Assembly: GCF_943734655.1 (NCBI RefSeq)
Contig: NC_071353.1
Span: 26,460,501 to 26,524,500 of the forward strand
Source of the DNA: Sabethes cyaneus
Lineage: Eukaryota > Arthropoda > Insecta > Diptera > Culicidae
Direction of reading: 5' to 3'
Length of the DNA: 64,000 bases
Shown here in pieces: positions 24,500 through 33,304 of this stretch (within the stretch, counting starts at the first letter, position 1; the number at the start of each line of letters is the position of its first letter). The notes under the pieces are model-generated. The model worked only from the letters and a program-made list of their open reading frames with translations, had not been told where the DNA came from and did no database searches. Position numbers and translations under genes: made by a program.

Positions 24500-25640
24500 G
24501 GGATGATTCTTCCTCAGAATAAAAAAGAGAAGAGAAAAATTCACACTTTACTCAGTCGCGAATTATTGTGCTCCTTTTTGTTTTAATTAAACATTTCTTT
24601 CTTTTACTATCTGCGATTACTATAGGCAACCTGCACATTGATGTTCTATCTTCTACTCATTGAGGTGTGAACTGAGCAACTAAATGTTAAGGTGAAATAA
24701 GTGATCATTAAGATATCATTTTATATATGTATTGTTTCGCGAATATAATAGCAACTGTAAGCGAGAAATAATTAGATTTCATCATTACATGACGAAAAAG
24801 CAACAATTTTAGCATTTTGTATGGCATCACTGTCTTACTAGGAGCAAGAGGTAAAAGAAAGAATACGAAAATCCCCCAGTCACATGAAATAGATGCACTC
24901 TAAAAAATCGTCACGTTCATTCCCCGGTATAATTTTGGAAACATCTGGTTTGCAGTCGGCATGCATTTCATCTTATGTTTAAGAATAAAGTATAAAGAAT
25001 AAAACTTACTATAAAACTTAGATTTAGCTTAGCTTAGACTGATTGCACATATCAATGGTTGCACTCAGTGATTGATCCGAATCAGTGAAATTGCACAATG
25101 AATCAAACGAATGGGGTTGGGAGTGACCGGTCATTCTCACTGTGCAAAATTCAGTGACTCAATATATGAAGGATCAATAACTGCGCCGGCCACGTCCTTG
25201 CAATCAGGTGGGATTGGGGGAGGAGTGTTAGTGTAATCTTTGTTGTTTTAGGGACCGTGTTAACCTCTGCATCCCCACGAAGATTACAGGAAGGAGTTGA
25301 ATTTTGTTAGTAAGGTAGGGTTCTTTGGATCGGGATTCACCTTGATAAGTGATGTGATCGTTTTTTTTAATTTTTTTTTCAGAATATTGTGTATTTTTGT
25401 ATTTTTTTCCTATAGTGTTATTCTTATATTCGCTATTTATTAAGCAGTCTGTTTCAGTAAGCCTGTAAGATAATGTAGTTATGTGAACCGATTTATGTTT
25501 GGAAAAATTTTAAACCAACAGTCGAAATATTGTTGGGCCATTGTGCCGATACATATTGTCACTATTAGTAGCAAGTTGAACTCCAAACAGCCGGCCGAAG
25601 GGAGTTTTGCGATCTAGTCATATACGCGAACACGATTTAT
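24500..25640. other. Unassigned, probable dispersed repeat at 25020-25330
   Basis: No supported gene. The block beginning TTTAGCTTAGCTTAGACTG and containing CACATATCAATGGTTGC looks like a dispersed mosquito repeat, but this is recollection, not proof from this window. The rest is AT-rich. Confidence 0.35.
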
Positions 25641-26400
25641 TATTATTAGGGTAGTTGATCCAATAGCCGTGGCAGCACCAACAGCTGCGCCACCACTCAG
25701 TGCCAATGCACATTCTCCCCACCGTAGCATCCCAAACAAAACAACCACGCTCACTACACAAAACAAGTTCCCAATAGTACCGGTAATCAAACCACACCAT
25801 CCAAAACCAAAGCATTACCTGCCAAAACGCCGATTTTACAAAATCCAACACAACTACAGGCGCAGCTGAGGCGCACAACTACAAGGGCCCACTTCCATAG
25901 CTGCACCACACGCCCTTCACCCAGCAACCCAGCAAAGTATACGGAACAACACAATCAAAGGAACACCAAACCCAATCAAGAAAACATCAGCGCAACCATC
26001 GGTACAACACAACTGAATCGGAAAATTCACCTTCTCTTCACAAAGGTTCTCGTACAACGAACGCAATTGTCCCGCCTTGCGACAAGCATCCAGTGGTTGA
26101 CAAATCTACATCCCACAAGCACCAACTGGAACATATACCTCAACCAACAAGAGAAAAGAAATCACATTGTGCCCAGCTACGCGACTAATGGAGCGTCTAC
26201 CCTATCTGGCATTCTTTCCTTTTTTTTGAGTCTCACTAACTGCAATTATAGATGTGTGTTGGTGTGTTTTCTGGAAGACACCCATACGCCTGTACAACCC
26301 CCAACGCAACTACTGCAGTGTTTTATAATCAGCTTATGACTGTTCATATTTGAGTACGACTATTCGCATTTTACAATTGCAATTGCATCGCGTTCGTTTT
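25641..26400 (+). other. AC-rich leader region upstream of the OTU-RT gene
   Basis: From about 25660 to 26180 the plus strand is strikingly rich in A and C and poor in G and T, unlike its neighbours. Two or three open frames of 65-90 codons rich in Pro, Thr and Asn cross it, but they are interrupted and show no zinc knuckle or other ORF1 motif. It may be the untranslated leader or a decayed first ORF of the downstream reverse-transcriptase locus. The link is positional only. Confidence 0.4.
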
Positions 26401-26416
26401 TATTCACACCATAAGA

Positions 26417-26423
26417 TATAAAG
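26417..26423 (+). promoter_or_regulatory. Possible TATA box of the OTU-RT gene
   Basis: TATAAAG lies about 95 bp before a good 5' splice site and 180 bp before the first ATG, with pyrimidine-rich text about 30 bp downstream where transcription could start. This is weak, position-based evidence. Confidence 0.25.
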
Positions 26424-26512
26424 CATTCGTGTACAGACGTCCCTCTTTCTGAAGCCTCTTTAGGAAATATCTGCTTTCATCGCTGATTATCCAGCCGACA
26501 TCGACCATTCAG

Positions 26513-26592
26513 GTATATAACCCTTTTTCGATCTATCACATTTCTTAAATTTCATGTTTCGATGCGATTTTGCCTCACTGACTTGCTTCTAG
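26513..26592 (+). other. Candidate 5' leader intron (80 nt)
   Basis: The sequence reads CATTCAG/GTATAT at the donor and TTGCTTCTAG/ACAAAG at the acceptor, with a pyrimidine-rich run before the AG. Splicing would join the leader to an exon whose ATG is 8 nt downstream. It resembles the coding introns of the same locus in size, but no reading frame tests it. Confidence 0.45.
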
Positions 26593-26600
26593 ACAAAGTT

Positions 26601-27985
26601 ATGGATCAATTTGTGGATAATATGGGCAACATGTACTGGTTGTTGCAAATCCCAGGCGATGGCAACTGTCTTTTCGGAGCATTAGTTCATCAATTACACG
26701 GCATTACCCCGAAACACCATCTATTTCGTTTGTACACACATCAGCTCCGGGTATCAGCAGTTGATGGATACGTGCAAATTTGGAACTTTATATCGACCAT
26801 CTAGTTGCTTTGGCTGAGGACTATGCTCCGGATGATGCCCCTGCTGAAGTCAAATTGCAAAGATATTTGAATGCATTGCAGTCTGACGGCTTCTGGGGTG
26901 GTGCAGAATCCATTGCCGCGATTTGCAATCTTCATCAGGTATCTGTAGTTGTGTACCAAGATAACGGCAAGATCGAATTCACCCCTACCAGATCCGAACA
27001 TCAAGCGTGGCCCGTTTACGGCATTTTCTATCGTGGCGTGCATAACGTTCGCACTCACTATGACAGCGTATTATGCATTCGTATAAGAGAACTGCCAGAT
27101 TTTTTTATTAATGGATGTCAGGTGGATACAGTTTCCCTGCACGATGTTCGTATCTTGGCAACCGTAGCAACAATCGGAGATGCCAATCGAACATTGTTAT
27201 CAGCGCTTCATCACCAGATTACTAAAAATCAACCCACTGAGGAGGAGTTAACGATTTACCATGGCTTGATAGCAGATGAGCTAGAGAGTCAACCGGATTT
27301 GCTGAGATCATGTGGCATACTCTGCAAGCCAGCGGATATGCCCACCTATCTCTTTCAGCTACGCATAGGCCATCATGATGCTGGCTTAGCAACACTGTGT
27401 CTAATGGCATCCCTTTTCCGTATTACTATTTACGTTCATAGCTCTACTAAGGAGACTCTTCGATTCGAGCCAACGGGCTTAACTGGTGTTGTGACCGTTC
27501 ATATTTTTGAACAAGAGCTAGAAGGTCGCAGTGCTTACGCCAGTGTAATTTCTTTGAAACACCTTCGTCCATCTGTATCATCACAGTTGCGTCGTAAGAT
27601 CACGCCGGACAAGTTTTTGATTGCGTCTAAGGTATTACGCAGTGAACAGTCAGAATCTCAGAGCACCGTTGCTATTGAAGTGAAGATTGTTCCTGATCGT
27701 GGACTGCGCCTGGCTTCCCTCAACGTTCGTGGTTGTCGTAAGAAGGATAAGCAAGAAGCGATTGATAGTTATTTGTTGTCCCAGAATATCCACATAGCTT
27801 GTCTTGAGGAAGTAAATCTCTATTGTCTGGAACTTATCTCATCTAATTATCGATGGTACATGGGAGCTTCATCCGGTAATCGAAAGCGGGGTCTTGCCAT
27901 TTTGGTTCGTCAAGGTCTAGATCTCCAGATACGGACGAGTAAAGATTGCGGTTCCAACATCCAATATATAGAGATAGCATATCAG
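26601..27985 (+). CDS. Exon: tandem OTU domains and start of the endonuclease
   Basis: The first ATG after the leader intron opens MDQFVDNM. OTU1 has IPGDGNCLFGALVHQLHG (catalytic Asp about residue 20 and Cys about 23), FWGGAESIAAICNLHQVSVV, the helix-strand block typical of OTU folds, and THYDSV with the catalytic His near residue 152. The frame slips by one base near 26778, between GYVQ and LELYIDHL. A second domain repeats the plan with IGDANRTLLSALHHQI, GLATLCLMASLFRITIYV and SAYASVISL, but Cys is Arg and the His position is lost. The endonuclease starts at LRLASLNVRG (about residue 368) and includes CLEEV, the counterpart of the catalytic Glu. The exon ends YIEIAYQ at a phase-0 donor. 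Confidence 0.7.
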
Positions 27986-28051
27986 GTAAATTAATTGAGG
28001 TATATTTTGACCATAATGATGACTTATGTATTATCAACCTCTGATAAACAG
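27986..28051 (+). other. Intron 1 (66 nt)
   Basis: The donor is CAG/GTAAAT and the acceptor AAACAG/GTTAAAG. The interior is clearly more AT-rich than the exons and has in-frame stops, and because its length is a multiple of three the flanking frame is kept. A caution: read in another frame, part of it gives LIEVYFDHNDDLCIINL, which resembles endonuclease text. Two frameshifts in a continuous exon are therefore the alternative explanation. Confidence 0.55.
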
Positions 28052-29588
28052 GTTAAAGATACTCTCATGGCTCTCCAACTCGTAAATGTCCATGGTTCAA
28101 ACCAGGATGCTAACCACTTTTTCACCGATCTCGGTAATTTAGTCGGAAATTTTCACGATTCACGCAGATTAATAATCATTGGAGATTTTAATTCCCATTT
28201 GAGTTGCCAGGGCCTTTCATCAGCCGAGTCAACAGTTATTGGAAAATATGCTGGACCTAACTGCTTCAATAGTAACGGAATGCAGATGCGACTGTTCTTA
28301 AATTTATATTCACTTGCTGTTAGGAGTACCCAATCATGCGCAAATGCAGGCTTTAAGTGGACGTGGTCCAACGGTAGTTCGAAAAGTCAAGTGGATCACA
28401 TATTGACGCACACGAATTCAGAGTTTTATTTGCGGCATTTGCAGTGCAAGGTTCCGCGTATTGTGCCCACCGACCATAAAATCTTGCTATTTGATGTAAT
28501 AGTGAGTCGGTCTACTTACAGTGTGAATTCACTTGTGCACGAGCGAATTCATCGACCTATTGTTCGAATAGATCCGACACCACTACGGAATGAGGTCATC
28601 CGTTCAAAGTATAGAAAAGAATTGGGGAAACATTCAACTGTTCTAAATCCATCTGAATCTTTGGAAGGGAACTGGGGTAAACTACGCCAAAAAATACACG
28701 ACTCTGATGCATTGGTTGTGAAGAAGCCCGCCTTATGTGTAAATACAAAGGAATGTCGCAGGGCTTTGGCTCGTGTGAAGAAAATGACTTTCTGGGTCAA
28801 CAGATCGTCCAATCCTAAATGGACATATAAGCTAGTTGAGGCCAAACAAGAGCTTAACAGATTGAAACGCGACTACGAGGAGAAAGAAATCGAAGGATTT
28901 TTTCGGGATCTTCATAAGTACCCGGTCGGTGAGAGAATAAATCGGACCTTTCGTTATCTCAAGCGTCACAAGAAGAAAACAACAACAAGTGGTAAAACGA
29001 AATCTATCCGTTTGGATGACTGGCTTTTAGTAGATGACGGGCCTTCACAGATTCCTGCGTTTCTATCTGAGCCCGCCCATGAAAATATTTTCACTGGTCC
29101 CACTCTTGCAGAGGTGAAGTCAATCGTCGGTCGAATGAAAAATGGAAAAGCACCGGGGGTGGATGGCTTAAGTAGTGAATTTTTCAAATATAGCGACGAA
29201 CAAACGATCCGAGAACTGCACAAAATACTTCTCGATGTCTGGGAACAGAACGAGTTACCGGAAGAGTGGAAACATGTGGTAGTCGTTCCGATTCCTAAAG
29301 TGAAGCATCCTAGGACAGTGAACGAGTATCGGCGGATCTGCTTGAGCTGTACTGGGTACAAAGTTTATGCCATATGGATTCTTGAAAAGCTTAAAGACCA
29401 TATAGGACCGTTAGGGCTACACCAGGCAGCTTTTCTACACGACAGGTCCACTACTGACCATCTTTTTGTTCTCCAAAGGATATTGCAAGAGTACTGGAAT
29501 GGGGGAAGGCCGTTGCTCTTGATGTCATTAGATATCGAGAAGACCTTCGATAATGTGTCGTTGGAAGCGCTGCCTTCAATATTGCGAG
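28052..29588 (+). CDS. Exon: endonuclease C-half and reverse transcriptase fingers
   Basis: The exon continues the AP endonuclease with LVNVHGSNQDANHFFTDL, IIIGDFNSHL (catalytic Asp and Asn), KWTWSNGSSKSQVDHIL and PTDHKILLFDV (catalytic Asp-His pair). After a basic linker of about 200 residues the RT begins: MKNGKAPGVDGLSSEFFKY, LPEEWKHVVVVPIPKV, YRRICLSCTGYKVYA and LDIEKTFDNVSLEALPSILR, whose Asp is the first RT catalytic aspartate. The frame is open throughout, 512 codons. It ends at a phase-1 donor, CGAG/GTAACT. Confidence 0.8.
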
Positions 29589-29658
29589 GTAACTATATCT
29601 AATCAATTCGTACTTGTTTGTTTGTTATGTTATATTCATATTTGTAAATGTATTACAG
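29589..29658 (+). other. Intron 2 (70 nt) inside the reverse transcriptase
   Basis: The donor is GAG/GTAACT and the acceptor TGTATTACAG/CTAGAGG. Exon 1 is in one frame and exon 2 in another. Removing exactly these 70 nt joins SILR to ARGISITFINRIL without loss, which is what related reverse transcriptases show. The interior is T-rich with stops in all forward frames and a CTAAT branch-point-like word. This is the best-supported intron of the locus. Confidence 0.8.
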
Positions 29659-30592
29659 CTAGAGGGATTTCCATCACGTTTATTAATCGTATTCTCGAAT
29701 GCCTAAGGGGCGAAAAGATTCAGGTATTGTGGCAGGGGCAAATGACACGAGCAATGGAACGAAAACGCGGGATTAAACAGGGTTGCCCTTTATCCCCCTT
29801 CATCTTCAACCTCATCATGGAGTCCGTTCTTGAATCGGTCGCAGATGAAGTGCCAAGTCTCCGATTAAACCAGAATGACTATCTCAGTATGCCTATGATC
29901 CTTGCATTTGCTGATGATTTAATCATAATTGCTGAATGCGTAGAGGATGTTGAAGCAATTTTTACAAAGTTAGTTGAGTATCTGTCATACGTCGGGCTAC
30001 GGCTTAATGAGAGTAAATGTAAGGCATTGATTCGTAATCCACTCTCCGAGGCAGTTCCTGAAATAACCATTTGTGGTAGACAATATAAAACCACTGACCC
30101 TGTCCGATACCTAGGTATATACCTAACATCCAGATTGGAACGCCCACAAACTATACGTATAAGATGTCGCAATAGTGTAAAAGTTTCCCGTGCGATAATG
30201 CAGTTTTTAAAAAAATATAAGCCTTCATGGCAGGTGGGTCGAGTTATATATGAGGCTGTTATCGCTCCCGCTATGCTATATGGTACTCAGGTCGCTGTCC
30301 TGACTAAATACAGCAGAAAGTCGCTAAGAGGATATGAGCAGCAGATCGTACGAGGGATGGTAAATCATTGTCGAAGGGACAGAGGAACGGATTCACATGG
30401 CACGACTACTATGCTGCTGCAGAAGCGTCGGATAACCAAGAAGGTTCGGATGTATCAGATGAGATGGTGGGGTCATGTGCGTCGGCGTCCTGCTTCACAC
30501 CCTACACGAGCAGCTGCACGGCTTTCAGCCACTCGGCTTCGTCCTTGTCGCCCCAGTTTTACCTGGTGGAACATTATAGAACAGAATATGGC
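29659..30592 (+). CDS. Exon: reverse transcriptase palm and C-terminal region
   Basis: It reads ARGISITFINRILECL, RGIKQGCPLSPFIFNLIMES, the catalytic box ILAFADDLIIIAE, then GLRLNESKCKALI and VRYLGIYLTSRLE of the thumb side. The C-terminal region has YEAVIAPAMLYGTQV, MYQMRWWGHVRRRPASHPTR and RPCRPSFTWWNIIEQNM. Both RT palm aspartates are present. The open frame would stop just inside the TIR element (after NMAV), but the real continuation resumes beyond the insert at 30961. Confidence 0.8.
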
Positions 30593-30952
30593 AGTATAAT
30601 CAATATATATAGAATGCCAGTGTCGCTGGTGTTTCATGGATATTTTGGTGGCAAACATGTTGCTGGTTCGTGTCTTGGCTACGGGAACTACATTGTCAAA
30701 TTGCCCAATAGAAAATTTTCCTGCCGACAAAATACCTTAAAACGACCAAATCGGGTGATTTATCCTACGTGATTTACGAAAAAGCAGAAAGATTTTTTGT
30801 TGGGTTGCCTTTTTAGTTTGACAATCAGATTCCCGTTTCGAATCGATCACTCACACATATGCGCATACAATGTAAATACATAATTTTCAAATGTGTGATG
30901 TTTACCACGAGCACTGCAGCGACACTGGCATTCTATATATATTGATTCTACT
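30593..30952. mobile_element. 360-bp TIR element (hAT- or P-like) inside the RT gene
   Basis: The target duplication AATATGGC flanks both ends (30585-30592 and 30953-30960). The ends are inverted repeats of about 36 bp starting AGTAKAATCAATATATATAG and continuing through AATGCCAGTGTCGCTG, with one mismatch. An 8-bp duplication fits hAT or P superfamilies. The interior has no transposase frame, so it is non-autonomous. Removing the element and one duplication restores the codons between NMA and RYGNL of the host frame. Confidence 0.9.
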
Positions 30953-30960
30953 AATATGGC

Positions 30961-31174
30961 CCGTTACGGCAATCTCACATATGACGAATGGAAGGAACTG
31001 GCATTAGATCGTGAAAAGTTTCAGAAAAAGCTCCTTGATATCTACGATAAAGATGAGTCAGATTGTAGTGATTGGGGTAATTGATAATTCGTTTGTGAAT
31101 AGTTTCTAACTAATCATTTGTTCATTTTCTTAATTAATCCTTTTCTTGTAGAATCATTACCTGATGAATCATAA
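30961..31174 (+). CDS. Last two exons: acidic C-terminal tail
   Basis: After the TIR element the frame continues RYGNLTYDEWKELALDREKF, then KLLDIYDKDESDCSDW, to a donor at 31076/31077. The final exon (31152-31174) adds ESLPDES and a stop. W-x-x-L-A-x-D-R-x-x-F echoes the C-terminal end of RTE-like proteins. The tail is very acidic (DKDESDCSD). Confidence 0.7.
31077..31151 (+). other. Intron 3 (75 nt)
   Basis: The donor is TTGGG/GTAATT and the acceptor TCCTTTTCTTGTAG/AATC, with a CTAAC branch-point-like word and a polypyrimidine tract. Splicing completes a Glu codon and leads to a stop 7 codons later. Confidence 0.7.
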
Positions 31175-33079
31175 GCATTTCCCAGGGCGGACGAGTCTGC
31201 ATATATCCAAGGAAATCCATCTATATACTTATACTTATTTTTATTTTTTCCCTCTTTTTAATTATATTCCTGGTCACGGCACCACCGAGTTACTTTTCAT
31301 TGGGAGCACTTGTTCTGTTGAAGAAAAATGCACTGATTTCTCAGTTGCCATTAACAGCTCAAACTTTTCTTGCGTATAACTTCCGTACTAAAATCCGCTG
31401 CTTTCTCCAGGCTCCACTCATTCATCAGTTGACAATGGATGACTGCGGCCCGGTTAAACACAGAACAACCCGTGCATGTAGCAACCCTGGTTGCAGCTGC
31501 AGTGCAGGTCTGCAGAAGGGCTGTGTTAGTGAGTCAGCGGCACAGGCGTATGGCTATGTGTAAAGTTCTCTAAGCAAACCACTGGTGCCCAGCCCAGCAC
31601 GCCTGATGTGAAGTAGTAGAAGTGTGGAACAACCAACCCGGTAACAATGTGACAGCTCCCATACTAATCAAACGTACCTAAAACTGCTGGTTCATGGTTC
31701 ACGACAGATGTTTGAAAGCGGCGTAAATATCGAAAAAAGAGTTTATTATCATTTGTTTTGGCAAAAAATCCCTTGTGCGTATAAGATCTGAATTGGTTTA
31801 TTATTTCAATAGAGTATTTTACGAACTGACAATATTATGTCAAGTACCAAAACGTTTCCGTGGTAATGACAATAGCAGCATAACTGGTTCTTCTGTCATA
31901 ATAACATGCTCTTTTTGGTTCTGTCATGTAACAGAGTGTTTTTTGTACAACTGCAACGATCTCTATTGCTTGGATTTACTCTTGAATTTTGCTTAACTTG
32001 TTCTGTTAACGATAAAATCGATCCACCAATCATGAAAGAGCATTTCATTTTGAATTGCGCAGCGGATAACTTTTAATGAAACACGCAATATTCAAATACT
32101 TTAGAGCAGACAACTCGTACACAAGAGTGACAATCTTGTAATAAATACCGCTTTTTATCTTGTAAACAAATCAATCAAACAACCCACCAAGAATTCAAAC
32201 AGTTTTACCGAAAATATGAAACAATGCTGAAATGATCAATACGCACTTTTCAAATCGTTGTCCAGACAGCTTTTTGCGTTCACATTTAACGTAACAAAAT
32301 TTAACATTTCCTTTGGAAATCGAAGGTGCGTCAATTTTGACCGGCACGTAAAAACGATCGTCGCGACATTTTGGACACTGGCGGGTGTTATGGGAAACTG
32401 TTAATAACTGTCACTTTGTTACGGGGTAGGGAACAACGCACCGCCTGTCCGTGTTAGCAGCGCAAACAAAGCTAACAGCAAGGGTGACGTCAATCTCGCC
32501 CTACTCTCCCACGGGCACAAGAAAAGCATAAACACTGTGTCGTACAATGATGATGACACCAACACACCCAGACCCTCCAGCACATTACGAATACAAACAT
32601 GCCGCGCCTGCCGTACCCAAGCAACAGTGTACATAGCAGAACAGAACGCCAGCACCAGGCGAAAACGAAACCTATCGCTAAATCGTGAAGAACGAACAAT
32701 CTCGCACACCCACATAAGGTATAGACAGTGTTGGCGCTTTCAATTCAACGTCTTATAGGCAACAATTTCATTGAAGTTTCTGGTGAGAGCCCACACCATT
32801 ATCAACTACCCCATTGCTTATTCATCATTTACCGGCTTACTTCGGTTGAAAAAGGCGCTAAGTAAGATCATTGTCCAAAAATCCATAGTAAAGATTCGCG
32901 TGAAGTGTCATTGTTTCTATCAAGAAGCAGCTCACTTAGGCAGCTGAGAATCCGCAAAATCCTAACAATTGATGCGTGCAATAGTGCATGCAATAGTGCA
33001 TAGGGCCGCGCAACTGGCATTCCTGCACTCGTGCTGACTGACAGTGGAAACACATTTGCAAACGCGAGAGTAAATGAAT
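31175..33079. other. 3' flank of the OTU-RT gene and unassigned DNA
   Basis: The first few hundred bases are a likely 3' untranslated region, but no poly(A) tail or target duplication marks the end of an element. Further on, 32340-32760 is nearer 50% GC with short frames and no domain. No gene is supported. Confidence 0.35.
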
Positions 33080-33304
33080 CGTTTGTTTGAGAAACCCCAC
33101 AAGTCCACTCGACACTATTGTTGGAAAACAACAAAAAACTGATTTTCTCAAAATTTTGAACCAATCGTCATATTTTTTGGTATGAGGTTCTATGATAGTA
33201 TCTAAAATACATAATGTAGACTTATCTTTTGATCAAAATAATGATTCTAGCTAAAATTACAAGGCTTTAAAGTTGATGGATATTTGGGGTTTCTCAAACA
33301 AACG
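33080..33304. mobile_element. Candidate 225-bp element with CGTTTGTTTGAG ends
   Basis: The 19-mer CGTTTGTTTGAGAAACCCC at 33080-33098 is repeated exactly as an inverted copy at 33286-33304. Both repeats point inward as TIRs would. No target duplication is evident, so the class is unknown. Confidence 0.5.

Larger units (their letters stand above)
26601..31174 (+). pseudogene. Intron-bearing gene: OTU, pseudo-OTU, AP endonuclease, reverse transcriptase
   Basis: Joining 26601-27985, 28052-29588, 29659-30592, 30961-31076 and 31152-31174 gives a product of about 1,330 residues. The order is an OTU cysteine peptidase domain (about 15-160), a degenerate second OTU-like domain (about 185-310), an AP endonuclease (about 368-570), a reverse transcriptase (about 770-1120) and a basic-then-acidic tail. 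OTU peptidases cleave ubiquitin-type links or act as viral/retroelement processing enzymes. The endonuclease and RT together would perform target-primed reverse transcription in the nucleus. The main defects are one single-base frameshift near 26778 and a TIR element at 30593-30952. All catalytic residues I can check in OTU1, the endonuclease and the RT are kept. The C-terminal RWWGHVRRRP and ELALDREKF segments are RTE-like, but the clade is uncertain. It may be a retrotransposon or a captured gene. Confidence 0.75.

Noticed and set aside
27986..28051. Continuous exon with two frameshifts instead of intron 1
   Set aside because: Not fully excluded: one frame inside reads LIEVYFDHNDDLCIINL. 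The GT-AG borders, AT-rich content and preserved flanking frame favour an intron, so it is kept with reduced confidence.
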